From contig CAZKQW010000012.1 in assembly GCA_964555055.1 (NCBI GenBank), positions 9,705-73,704 of the forward strand: 64,000 nucleotides of DNA. The letters are read 5' to 3'. Origin of the DNA: GCA-016699445 sp964555055. GTDB taxonomy: Bacteria; UBA10199; JACPAL01; GCA-016699445. Shown piece after piece: positions 16,506-24,879 of the stretch (position 1 is the first letter of the stretch; each line of letters begins with the position of its first letter). The translations under genes were made by a program, and so were the position numbers. The notes beneath the pieces are model-generated. The model searched no databases and was not told the origin of the DNA. It saw only the letters and a program-made list of their open reading frames with translations.

Positions 16506-17636
16506 TTATTGAAGATCCCAAGAAGCTAAGCTAATGGTCAAAGGCCCCGTAGGCAGTCCCCCGGGAGTGTACCCTACCATTCCCGTCATATAGCTGGCAT
16601 CGAAAGTCAGGCTCAGATCTTCCGTCGAATTCATGATGATGTTTCCGTTAAAATCCCCCCCGGCGACCAAAGCTCCCCGGACGCGATAATGATCCGAATT
16701 TCCGAAGTCGAGATTCCCCTCCGTCCAGGCATAACCTTCGACGATCATGCCATCGGAGCCGACAATGCTTAAATTTCCCTTCGAAGCGATGGCGGGCATC
16801 ATTTGGGAAGGATTCGAGGTGTTGGCTCTTATGGAGAGGCCCGTATTATGATCGGCCCTAAAATTACTCTCCGAAAAGATGCTTCCATTGATGGTCACGT
16901 TATTCCCCATGATGGTCACGTTGCCCGTCGCGTATAAAAGCCCCGTGTAAGTCACGTTATCCCGAATCACAACAGTCCCCGTCACGCAACGGTTCCCCGT
17001 ATAGTTCGCGTTGATAATGAGATTGCCAACGTAAGTCGACGAACACATGGCTTTGTAAACGTTAAAGTCGAGCTGAGGCATGGTCATCGTGGGACTCGAG
17101 CTTATAGTGCCGTTCACAGTGACGTCGCTATCAATGTTGGCATTTCCAGTGATCGCGATGTTTCCATTGATCACTCCCGTCGAACTATTGGAATTAAAAT
17201 TTCCCCCAGCCATCACGGCAAACTCATTGGGACTACTGGCGCGCGTCACGTTTTGGCTAATCACCTTAACCGCATTGCCCACCCGCGCCGTCACGCGCAC
17301 CGTCATCGATGAGGCGGTTTTATTTAGATATTCAGCCCAAAACTGACCGGAGCCTAAGGTCACGGGAGTTCCGCCATATGGGACTCCGGTTGGGGAAACG
17401 TTATCGGAAAAATTCATATCGTTGTTCAGCTGGCTCATTTGAATATATTGCAGGCCGCCGTCGGCCACGTACAAAGCTTGTGAAGCTTGAGATTCGTCAA
17501 TGGCACCCGCTGTCGTGGTCGCCGTCATGTAGTTCATGGAGGAGGCCATGGCACTGAAGAAGAGCATGGCGAGCAACGTCCCGATGAAGATCATCCCGTC
17601 TTGTTTTTTTAATTTTTTATGGATCGTCTTCATCAT
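16506..17636 (-). CDS. PilX/MshP-like minor pilin with C-terminal beta-repeat domain
   Basis: A 376-residue protein. The N-terminal KKQDGMIFIGTLLAMLFFSA and following helix, with ASQALYVADGGLQYIQ, match PilX/MshP-type minor pilins that cap the pilus. Beyond residue ~140 it carries repeats such as NIAITGNANIDSDVTVNG, NVTIMGNNVTINGS and KGNLSIVGSDG. These look like a polymer-forming or beta-helix fold and are not usual in PilX. The architecture is therefore a pilin head with a large beta-solenoid, possibly a tip adhesin like MshQ. It is separated from the previous pilin gene by two bases. Confidence 0.68.
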   Translation of the reverse strand: MMKTIHKKLKKQDGMIFIGTLLAMLFFSAMASSMNYMTATTTAGAIDESQASQALYVADGGLQYIQMSQLNNDMNFSDNVSPTGVPYGGTPVTLGSGQFWAEYLNKTASSMTVRVTARVGNAVKVISQNVTRASSPNEFAVMAGGNFNSNSSTGVINGNIAITGNANIDSDVTVNGTISSSPTMTMPQLDFNVYKAMCSSTYVGNLIINANYTGNRCVTGTVVIRDNVTYTGLLYATGNVTIMGNNVTINGSIFSESNFRADHNTGLSIRANTSNPSQMMPAIASKGNLSIVGSDGMIVEGYAWTEGNLDFGNSDHYRVRGALVAGGDFNGNIIMNSTEDLSLTFDASYMTGMVGYTPGGLPTGPLTISLASWDLQ

Positions 17637-17638
17637 GA

Positions 17639-18142
17639 TTAGCTCCTCAAGAAGTTTCTTGGGTGTATGATCGTTTCCATCGTTTTCGTCTGACCGTTCT
17701 TGAGGACGGAGACGCTGATTTTAATCGCCCATATATTCGTGCTCGAGGGGGAAACCGCGGGGCTGGCGATGGCGGCGTTGTCTTGCCCGTAATAAGTGAA
17801 AGTCGCGCTTTGGATGTTTCTCACGAGGACTTGACCGTCCCTCATGAAGTTGGCTCCTGAAATATTATAATTAATGTCCCTGTCATCGTTATCTCGAAAA
17901 CGGAATTGGGAGGCGGTGGCGGCAATGACGGTTCCTCTATCACGGACCTGGCTGATTTCGTGCTTCATACGCTCTAAGGCATAGCCGACGGTATCGCTGG
18001 TTTCCGACTGCGCTTGAGCGATCGCCCACGTATCCAAGATAGGCTTGAAGATCGCGGCGCTTCCAACCATCACACCCGTCATGACGAGGATCACCAGGAT
18101 CATTTCGATCAGGGAAAACCCCTTTTGGCGCCGGAGATTCAT
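17639..18142 (-). CDS. Minor pilin, PilW/MshO-like
   Basis: A 167-residue prepilin with the class III signal RRQKG-FSLIEMILVILVMTGVMVG, where cleavage after Gly and Glu at +5 are intact. The following segment SDTVGYALERMKHEISQVRD is typical of PilW/MshO-type minor pilins. It overlaps the preceding pilin gene by an ATGA quartet, so the group is translationally coupled. The globular part is small and beta-rich. It probably belongs to the priming complex at the pilus tip. Confidence 0.78.
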   Translation of the reverse strand: MNLRRQKGFSLIEMILVILVMTGVMVGSAAIFKPILDTWAIAQAQSETSDTVGYALERMKHEISQVRDRGTVIAATASQFRFRDNDDRDINYNISGANFMRDGQVLVRNIQSATFTYYGQDNAAIASPAVSPSSTNIWAIKISVSVLKNGQTKTMETIIHPRNFLRS

Positions 18143-18654
18143 AGGGATTGAACCTCCGTCACAAGGGTTTTCAACACGTAATTCGCGGGCAGGGCCGCAT
18201 TTGAAATGGTGACCGTGATCAGTTTATAGCTCGAGGTGCATCCGTTGGTAGCAGGGGACGGGATCGCGATGACTGCATTTATGTTGGCGGTCGTCACGTA
18301 CCCCACATTCACGGTGGCCGTGTATCCGGTATAGCCGGGGAACGACTGAGTGTACCCGTTAAAATCATCCACGTCGTCAAAACCAGACTTCACGCTTTCG
18401 CCGCTGTCGGGCCCTAAGCTGGTACTCCAATTACTGCTGGCGTCCTTGGCCGACCTTTCGTCGAATTTTCGGGCCTTGATCTCCTCCATCATTTCATTGG
18501 CCAGACTCACCGCAGTCGGCCTTACGACGGCGCGGGCTCCGGTCATCGTCGTTTCCGCGAAAAGATGCATCAGCGACGGAATTCCCAAAGAAAGCAGAGT
18601 GATCGTCAGTATCAACTCCACGAGGCTAAATCCTTTTTCACCTAAGTCTCTCAT
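18139..18654 (-). CDS. Minor pilin, MshD/PilV-like
   Basis: A 171-residue prepilin with a short leader and the cleavage site GEKG-FSLVELILTITLLSLGI. The segment ANEMMEEIKARKF resembles MshD/PilV/GspI-type minor pilins. Glu at +5 is present. Its start overlaps the stop of the upstream pilin gene, and its stop overlaps the next start. The C-terminal domain contains one Cys only, so no disulfide-bonded loop is apparent. Confidence 0.75.
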   Translation of the reverse strand: MRDLGEKGFSLVELILTITLLSLGIPSLMHLFAETTMTGARAVVRPTAVSLANEMMEEIKARKFDERSAKDASSNWSTSLGPDSGESVKSGFDDVDDFNGYTQSFPGYTGYTATVNVGYVTTANINAVIAIPSPATNGCTSSYKLITVTISNAALPANYVLKTLVTEVQSL

Positions 18655-19190
18655 TGGATGCTCACCTCTCCCGAATAAGCTTCGATTCTTACGGTTCTTG
18701 TGATGCCTCCTTTACTCACGACGATGGAGGCGGCTGAATTCAACATGGTCCCGCTCATGTCGAGCGGATAGCCGTCGGAATTGAAAGCGATGATCGCGTT
18801 TCCGTTGATATTGGCGGATGTGATGTCGACTCCGGTCATTCCGGGCAGGGTGGAGAAATTGACGGAGAAGTTCTGCTGCGTCAGCGGGTCCGTGATGGCG
18901 GTACTCACGAGCGGCGTCGCGGGATTGTAGTAATAAGCGGCATAGCTATTGGTAGCCGCATTGAAAGTGAGGTAATAATTGTTATGCCGGGCCATGGAGA
19001 GTCGCCGCATGTAGGTGATATCGGAAGCTATCTTACTGGCGGCACTTCGGCATTCGGCGGCTCCGCTATTACGAAATGATGGGATGGCGGCTATCGCCAA
19101 TATCGACAATAAGACGACGGTTAAGCAGAGCTCTATCAGCGTGAAACCGCGGTGACACTCGATACGTCGTTGAAAACGTCGAAGAGACAT
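18651..19190 (-). CDS. Minor pilin, GspH/MshC-like
   Basis: About 179 residues from ATG 19190. A longer open frame upstream starts inside the intergenic region and would put ~50 residues before the prepilin leader, so I reject it. The class III signal is HRG-FTLIELCLTVVLLSILAI, followed by a GspH/FimT-type segment (AASKIASDITYMRRLSMARH) and a beta-rich domain including the family's SDGYPLDMSG. It sits first among the minor pilins, after the major pilin gene and its terminator. Read-through or a separate promoter in 19191-19376 would be needed. Confidence 0.78.
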   Translation of the reverse strand: MSLRRFQRRIECHRGFTLIELCLTVVLLSILAIAAIPSFRNSGAAECRSAASKIASDITYMRRLSMARHNNYYLTFNAATNSYAAYYYNPATPLVSTAITDPLTQQNFSVNFSTLPGMTGVDITSANINGNAIIAFNSDGYPLDMSGTMLNSAASIVVSKGGITRTVRIEAYSGEVSIQ

Positions 19191-19375
19191 CCGACACCCC
19201 CGGATTCTATAGAACAATCCCGGTGCCAAAACAGGAAAATCTATCTTGCTGTAAACTCTCTCTTTTTCCTGAGCCTTTTTTTCAGAGTGTCTGAGAAGGC
19301 GCATTCATGAGCGATTTGCGGCAAAAAAAGACGACGGAAAAAACTCGTTCCGAACAAAAGGATGTTTTCCGAAAA

Positions 19376-19404
19376 CAAAAAGCGGGCTGATTCATCAGCC
19401 CGCT
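19376..19404 (-). terminator. Rho-independent terminator after the major pilin gene
   Basis: A perfect 10-bp stem (19381-19390 with 19395-19404), four-base loop, and T-rich flank in the - direction. It probably limits transcription into the minor pilins so that the major pilin is made in excess. Confidence 0.85.
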
Positions 19405-19416
19405 TTTCCCAGAGGT

Positions 19417-19438
19417 GAAGCTTACAGAAGTAAGCTTC
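19417..19438 (-). repeat. Hairpin between pilin stop codon and terminator
   Basis: A perfect 9-bp inverted repeat with a four-base loop, directly upstream of the terminator in the 3' untranslated region of the pilin transcript. It may protect the mRNA from 3' exonucleases. Confidence 0.6.
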
Positions 19439-19454
19439 AAACTCCTGTTTATAT

Positions 19455-19880
19455 TTAAGGTGCGGTCGGCGACGTGAAGGTCCCCGTGGCCGGTGTGTAC
19501 GTATACGTGAAGGTCGTGGTCCCGTCGTTGAACGTATAGGTCGTGGCGTTTACCTTGGTCCATGCGCCGTCGGTGATCGGCTGTTGCATGATATTGCCGA
19601 AAATCGGAGCTGCCGGACTGGCCGCGGTTCCATCCGCCACCGCATCTAAAGTGGCGGGAAAGATGCCTGGAGGTCCATTCTGCACCAAGTCATTGGCACG
19701 GAACAAACTGACTCCGGCTCTAACCGCGCCCACCACGCCATCTCTCGAGGCTTGGCTGGCGTTCGTACTGACGTCGATGAAGTTCGGCAAAGCCGCGACG
19801 GCTAGGATGCCAAGGACCGTGATGACGAGCACGAGCTCGATCAGCGTGAATCCTTTCTTACTTTTGAGAATGTTTTTCAT
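19455..19880 (-). CDS. Major type IV pilin (MshA-like)
   Basis: A 141-residue prepilin: short basic leader MKNILKSKKG, then FTLIELVLVITVLGILAVAALP with Glu at +5, the canonical assembly helix. The next part (NFIDVSTNASQASRDGVVGAVRAG) is typical of MSHA/PilA-type major subunits. The C-terminal domain is small and Thr-rich, with no cysteine pair. It has the best translation signal in the locus (GGAGGTGAG before the ATG), its own sigma-54-like promoter and its own terminator, as expected for the most abundant subunit. Confidence 0.88.
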   Translation of the reverse strand: MKNILKSKKGFTLIELVLVITVLGILAVAALPNFIDVSTNASQASRDGVVGAVRAGVSLFRANDLVQNGPPGIFPATLDAVADGTAASPAAPIFGNIMQQPITDGAWTKVNATTYTFNDGTTTFTYTYTPATGTFTSPTAP

Positions 19881-19905
19881 ACACTCACCTCCTGGGCGGG
19901 TTAAT

Positions 19906-19921
19906 TACAAGTCATGTGCCA
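19906..19921 (-). promoter_or_regulatory. Sigma-54-like promoter of the major pilin gene
   Basis: On the - strand TGGCAC-N5-TTGTA matches the -24/-12 sigma-54 consensus (TGGCAC-N5-TTGCW) except that GT replaces GC at -12. It lies ~26 bases upstream of the pilin ATG, which leaves room for a short leader with the Shine-Dalgarno. Many pilA promoters are sigma-54 dependent. Confidence 0.45.
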
Positions 19922-20045
19922 TAAATTTATTATTTGTAATATGTTGATATTAATAAATTTATTTATATTAATCATTAAATTTTTATTAAATTGATCAAAA
20001 ATATGCGTTTTAGCACGCAACTCCTGTGTTAGATCGCTCAAACCT

Positions 20046-21266
20046 TCAATGCTTCCCGACGATTGCCGACATGTTCCACATGGGCAAAAAGATCGCGAGC
20101 ATGAACACCGTTACGATCCCGAAGATACCCCCTAGCAGCATGGGCTCCAGCATCGTCGTTAGGTTTTTGATACTATGCTCCACTTCCAAATCGTAGTGCG
20201 CTCCCATGGATTCAAGCATTTCATCCAAAGCGCCTGTTTTTTCACCGACGGCCGTCGCATCGATGATGACAGGCGTGAAGTAGGTGCATTCCGCCATCGA
20301 CTCGGAGAGAGTTCGCCCTCGAGTGACCTCCGCGCGCAAGATATCCATCTCCTTAGCGAAAGCTCCGTTATCGATGGTCGCTCCAGCGATCTCCAAGCAC
20401 CGGTTAATCGGCAAACCGCTCCTATAGAGAGCAGCTAAAATATGACAAAAACGGGAGTTGGCGACTTTCGTGTTTAAAGCGCCGAAAACAGGTAATTTAA
20501 AGGCCAGGGCCCCTAGACGGAGCTTCCCTCTAGCGGTCGCAGCATATTTTTTATAAGCGGTCATTAATCCCATGCCCCCTAAAAGCATGATGTACCAAAA
20601 ATTATGGATGAACGAGCTTGTCCAAATCATGATCTTCGTCGGCAGGGGTAGCTCGGCGTGGTAATGCGAAAAGAACGACTCGAATTTCGGCATGACGAAA
20701 CTCATGATGACGATCGACGCGCAAATGAGGACGAAGATGACGATCTTCGGGTAGAGAGTCGCGGATTTGACCGAGCTCTTGATTTTCATTTCCTTCTCGA
20801 GAAGAGTGCCGATATTCCCCAAGACCTGCTCAAGAATACCCGCCTCTTCCCCCGCTGCCAGCATACTCACGTAAAGATCACCGAAAATCTTCTTATGTTT
20901 ACCGAAGGCCTTTGATAGCCCATCACCACCCGAGACCGAGTTTTGAATATCCTGCAAAACTCCCTGAAATGCCTTATTCGGCGTCTGCCGGATCAAGGTC
21001 GAAAGGATGGCTTCCATGCTCATTCCCGCCTTGAAAAGCGTGTAAAACTGGCGCGTCATCACCAGCATCTCTTCGCCGCTCACGCCGGGCTGCAGCAACT
21101 TCTCCAACTGGGCGAGGTCAAAACTTGTTTTACCCTTTTTGATCGCAAGCGGCATCAAGCCGCGGCCCGACAAGAAGGCCATCACTTCCCCTTCATCAGC
21201 GGCTTCCGTTTCTCCCGCGACCAAAGCCCCTTTTTCATCGCGGGCCCTATAGGTGTATAAGGACAT
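20046..21266 (-). CDS. pilC: Pilus inner-membrane platform protein PilC (MshG/GspF family)
   Basis: A 406-residue polytopic inner-membrane protein with two GspF domains. It begins with YTYRARDEKGALVAGETEAADE, typical of PilC/MshG. Repeated GspF motifs are LVMTRQFYTLFKAGMSMEAIL and RFCHILAALYRSGLPINRCL. Three hydrophobic stretches lie around residues 165-185, 215-235 and near the C-terminus. It is the rotor or platform on which PilB and PilT act. It follows pilB by three bases. Confidence 0.93.
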   Translation of the reverse strand: MSLYTYRARDEKGALVAGETEAADEGEVMAFLSGRGLMPLAIKKGKTSFDLAQLEKLLQPGVSGEEMLVMTRQFYTLFKAGMSMEAILSTLIRQTPNKAFQGVLQDIQNSVSGGDGLSKAFGKHKKIFGDLYVSMLAAGEEAGILEQVLGNIGTLLEKEMKIKSSVKSATLYPKIVIFVLICASIVIMSFVMPKFESFFSHYHAELPLPTKIMIWTSSFIHNFWYIMLLGGMGLMTAYKKYAATARGKLRLGALAFKLPVFGALNTKVANSRFCHILAALYRSGLPINRCLEIAGATIDNGAFAKEMDILRAEVTRGRTLSESMAECTYFTPVIIDATAVGEKTGALDEMLESMGAHYDLEVEHSIKNLTTMLEPMLLGGIFGIVTVFMLAIFLPMWNMSAIVGKH

Positions 21267-21269
21267 AAG

Positions 21270-22973
21270 TTATCCTTCTTGGGTAACGCGGACGACCTCT
21301 TCCAACGTCGTCACGCCTTGCTCCACCTTCTCCAAACCATTCTCCACCAGCGACTGGACGCCGTGCTTGCGGAACTCCGCCTCGATCACGTGATCGGGAG
21401 ACTTCTCGCTGATCAGCTTCCTCACCGTCTCGTCGATCGCGGCCAATTCGAAGATTCCGGCACGGCCCTTGTAACCACTCATCCGACAGACCTTACACCC
21501 TTGACCGCGGAAGGCTTTCTTCACCGTCCGACCGAGGAGATGCATGAGAGCCGGGCTCGGCTCGTCTTCCACCTTGCACTCAGGACAGATTTTTCTCACC
21601 AAGCGCTGAGCCAATACGCCGATCAAGGCCGACGATAGGAGGAAGTGCTCCACGCCCAGATCGTTCATGCGCGAGATCGCGCCCGCCGCCGAATTCGTAT
21701 GCAGCGTCGACAATACCAAATGCCCGGTGATCGCGGCCCGAACGGCGATCTCTCCGGTCTCTCCGTCGCGGATTTCACCGATCATGATCACGTCCGGATC
21801 TTGGCGCAGGATCGACCTCAAGGCCGATGCGAACGTCACGCCCGCCTTCGCGTTGATCTGGGTCTGATTCACGCCCGCCACTTCGCTTTCGACCGGATCC
21901 TCGACCGAGATGATGTTTTTGTCCGGGCTATTGATGCGAGAAAGGGCAGCGTAGAGCGTCGTCGATTTTCCGGAGCCGGTCGGTCCCGTTACGAGAAAGA
22001 TTCCGTGGCTCTTGCCGATCAAGTCCGCGAACGTCTTCCGGTCTTTTTCCGAAAATCCGACCGATTCGATGCTCGCCACGCCTTCCTTCGTCAGCAGACG
22101 CATGACGATTTTCTCGCCGTATAATGTCGGCAGTGTGGAAACGCGCATGTCCAGGGGCTTGCCACCGATCTTGATCCGCACGCGACCATCTTGGGGAGCC
22201 CGCCTTTCAGCGATATCCAAACCCGCCAAGATCTTGATGCGGGATGTCACCGGATGGATCATTTCCTTATGCAAAAAACCACGTTCCTCTAAGAGTCCGT
22301 CAACGCGATAGCGCACGCGCACACCCTCCTGCCTCGGTTCGATATGGATGTCGGAGGCCTTATCTATGAAAGCCTGCACGATGAGTTGATTGACTGTCTG
22401 AATGACCTTCGGGCCCGTCGCGATCTTTTCGAGGTTTCCACCCGTGTCTCCGGCGTCATCGGACGCCAGATTCACCAGTTCCAACTGCATCGCTACATCC
22501 GCGGAATCCGAAGCTTTTTTGGCGGCGCTGTGCCCGTAAGATTCGGCGATACAGCGGTCGATTTCCTGCTGGGAGGACAAAACGGGTTTGATCTCGAGGT
22601 TTCCCAAGGCTTGCTTCAAGTCTTCCATCGCGAATCGGTCGAAAGGATCGGTCATCGCGATGATGACTTTTTCATCTTCGATATACAGGGGCATCAGATG
22701 ATAGCGTCGGGCGATATGAAGCGGGATTTTTTGAGTGAGTTGCGCCTGGATTTTCGAGGCATCTAAAGACACGTATGGGACGGCGAGCTGTTCTCCGAGG
22801 AATTCCAGCAACAAAGGCTCGCTCACGAAGCCTTTTTTCAACAAAATCTGGCCTAAGTCCTCCCCTAAATTCTGCTGGCTGACGCGCGCCACGGTCAATT
22901 GATCCTTGGTCAAAAGCCCCTTGGCCACCAATTTATCGGCTAAATCGCTGCTCAAGTGATTCAAAAGCCCCAT
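21270..22973 (-). CDS. pilB: Pilus extension ATPase PilB (MshE/GspE family)
   Basis: About 567 residues from ATG 22973 (MGLLNHLSSDLADKLVAKG); an extra ~50 codons further upstream lack family character. The N-terminal MshEN/GspE_N domain contains VSLDASKIQAQLTQKIPLHI, a c-di-GMP-binding type region in MshE homologues. Walker A is GPTGSGKSTT and Walker B is DVIMIGEIRDGET. A four-cysteine zinc motif (CPEC ... CKVC) lies near the C-terminus. It powers pilus extension. It heads the operon, divergent from pilT. Confidence 0.93.
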   Translation of the reverse strand: MGLLNHLSSDLADKLVAKGLLTKDQLTVARVSQQNLGEDLGQILLKKGFVSEPLLLEFLGEQLAVPYVSLDASKIQAQLTQKIPLHIARRYHLMPLYIEDEKVIIAMTDPFDRFAMEDLKQALGNLEIKPVLSSQQEIDRCIAESYGHSAAKKASDSADVAMQLELVNLASDDAGDTGGNLEKIATGPKVIQTVNQLIVQAFIDKASDIHIEPRQEGVRVRYRVDGLLEERGFLHKEMIHPVTSRIKILAGLDIAERRAPQDGRVRIKIGGKPLDMRVSTLPTLYGEKIVMRLLTKEGVASIESVGFSEKDRKTFADLIGKSHGIFLVTGPTGSGKSTTLYAALSRINSPDKNIISVEDPVESEVAGVNQTQINAKAGVTFASALRSILRQDPDVIMIGEIRDGETGEIAVRAAITGHLVLSTLHTNSAAGAISRMNDLGVEHFLLSSALIGVLAQRLVRKICPECKVEDEPSPALMHLLGRTVKKAFRGQGCKVCRMSGYKGRAGIFELAAIDETVRKLISEKSPDHVIEAEFRKHGVQSLVENGLEKVEQGVTTLEEVVRVTQEG

Positions 22974-23124
22974 AACCCGTACCCTTCTTCTGTGAGGATT
23001 CCCAAATGCTCCCAACGACAGGTAGCGCCCATCCCTAAAGGGAAAAATCCGTTCCGGAAAAACTTTGTCCGTGGTGCCTCCGTAAATCCTCATGCTAAAA
23101 TCATGAGCTGGAACGGAGGCCCGC

Positions 23125-24180
23125 ATGCCATCATTAAAAGAACTTTTGGGAAAACTCGTGGAAATGAAGGGATCGGACCTTCATCTGACGGCCGGATCGC
23201 CGCCTCAAATCCGCCTTGACGGACACCTTCACAAGCTAGAACTTCCGCCGATGACGGGCGATGACGTCAAGGCCACCTGCTACGAGATCCTTTCAGAGGA
23301 GCAAAAAGGATCCTTCGAAAAAAACTGGGAATTGGATTTGAGCTTTGAAATGGCGGGCATCGCGCGTTTCCGCGCCAATCTCTATTGGCAAAAAGGGAAC
23401 GTCGCCGCCGCCTACCGCATCATCCCGATCAAGATGCCGGACCCGAAAGAGATCGGTCTCCCCCAATCCGCCATCGACCTTACGAAAAAGCCGCGAGGGA
23501 TGGTGCTCGTCACCGGACCGACGGGCTCCGGGAAATCCACGACGCTCGCCTCCCTCATCAACCTCATCAACATGACTCGGCACGACCATATCGTCACGGT
23601 GGAGGATCCGATCGAGTTCGTCCACGAGCACAAGAACTGCTTCGTCACGCAGCGCGAGATCGGCCAGGACTCCCACTCCTTTACGAATTCATTGAAATAC
23701 GTCCTACGCCAGGACCCCGACGTCATCCTCATCGGAGAAATGCGCGACCTCGAGACGATCGCCGCCGCCATCACGATATCCGAAACCGGCCACTTGGTCT
23801 TCGCGACTCTCCATACGAACTCCGCGGTCCAGACCATCAACCGCGTCATCGACGTCTTTCCCTCGCACCAGCAGGCGCAAGTCCGCACCCAACTTTCCTT
23901 CATCTTGGAAGGCGTCCTCTCCCAGCAACTGCTCCCCAAAATCGGCGGTGGCCGCTGCCTCGGCCTCGAAGTGATGATCCCCACGCCCGCCATCCGCAAC
24001 CTGATCCGCGAGGATAAGGTCCACCAAATCTATTCGCAAATGCAGATGGGTCGTCAGATCACGGGCATGCAGACGATGAACCAATGCCTATCCGAATTGG
24101 TGAAAGCCGGCACTTTGGAAAAGGAAACCGCCCTCTCCCGCTGCACGGACATCGAGGAGTTTAAGAAATTATGCCCTTAA
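23125..24180 (+). CDS. pilT: Pilus retraction ATPase PilT
   Basis: A 351-residue hexameric cytoplasmic ATPase that depolymerises pili during twitching. It starts MPSLKELLGKLVEMKGSDLHLT, with Walker A in VLVTGPTGSGKSTT, Walker B in DVILIGEMRDLET and the PilT-specific AIRNLIRE motif needed for retraction. Length is typical. It is divergently transcribed from pilB with ~150 bp between, which must hold both promoters. Its last 12 bases overlap the convergent gene at 24169. Confidence 0.95.
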   Translation: MPSLKELLGKLVEMKGSDLHLTAGSPPQIRLDGHLHKLELPPMTGDDVKATCYEILSEEQKGSFEKNWELDLSFEMAGIARFRANLYWQKGNVAAAYRIIPIKMPDPKEIGLPQSAIDLTKKPRGMVLVTGPTGSGKSTTLASLINLINMTRHDHIVTVEDPIEFVHEHKNCFVTQREIGQDSHSFTNSLKYVLRQDPDVILIGEMRDLETIAAAITISETGHLVFATLHTNSAVQTINRVIDVFPSHQQAQVRTQLSFILEGVLSQQLLPKIGGGRCLGLEVMIPTPAIRNLIREDKVHQIYSQMQMGRQITGMQTMNQCLSELVKAGTLEKETALSRCTDIEEFKKLCP

Positions 24181-24663
24181 ACGGAAATCTTCAGCGGGCA
24201 CCGCACGGGTGAGCCGTAGAGGCCCCTCTTGCCGCGTCAGCTTAGTGGCCAGTACGATTTCGCATCCGTAGAATCGCGTCTGTTCGCGGACGACGTCTAA
24301 AAACGCCTCACGGTAGCTTTGCCGAGTCTTTACCGCCTCCGTATCCGCGGCTGACATTCCCGGAGGAAAGACGAGGGCAAATTCCATTAGAGCTTGCGCA
24401 CAGACTGATTTATCGCGGTCAACACTCCCGGCAACTCGGACGGAACTCATGCATTCCCAAAACGGGTCAGGACAAAAACGAAGGCAAACATCCACGAAAG
24501 ATTTCATCGCTTCGACGTGAGGGATAACGGCTTCGACGTCCTCCCAGGAAGCGATCGGCTTCCTCATCCACGCGACGAGCCAAAGATTTTCCTTAAAAAG
24601 CGTTAAAGCCGCTTCCCCCGTCTTCACAGAGCCTGGAATCTCCGTCCTCTTCGACATGGTCAT
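24169..24663 (-). CDS. Unrecognised protein, convergent with pilT
   Basis: I do not recognise this family. From ATG 24663 it encodes ~164 residues, mostly helical, with a repeated Trp-containing stretch (LWLVAWMRKPIASWEDVEAV) and several Cys. No signal peptide or obvious metal-binding pattern is present. Upstream in-frame codons exist to 24732, but the sequence there has no ribosome binding site either, so the start is uncertain. Its 3' end overlaps the end of pilT by 12 bases in the opposite direction. Confidence 0.5.
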   Translation of the reverse strand: MTMSKRTEIPGSVKTGEAALTLFKENLWLVAWMRKPIASWEDVEAVIPHVEAMKSFVDVCLRFCPDPFWECMSSVRVAGSVDRDKSVCAQALMEFALVFPPGMSAADTEAVKTRQSYREAFLDVVREQTRFYGCEIVLATKLTRQEGPLRLTRAVPAEDFRLRA

Positions 24664-24879
24664 CACATGGGCATTGTCTACCCTTTGATGTGCGCTCGAC
24701 GTGTAGGAAGAGGCTGGGATCCAGCGAAGCACCGATTATCCGTATAGCCAACGCAAGTCGTGTTCTGGGTAGGCAAGTCCAAAGCGGAGCAATAAGCGCT
24801 AAAAACCATGGGGAGTTTTATTTCCATCATAAGGTTTCTCGGCATCTCGCCCTAAATGGTTGCGTTTTTTTTCGAAAGC

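Noticed and set aside
22973..23126. Start of pilB at 23126 giving 618 residues
   Set aside because: The extra N-terminal codons cover the divergent intergenic region and start of pilT and have no GspE/MshE character; ATG 22973 gives the family start.
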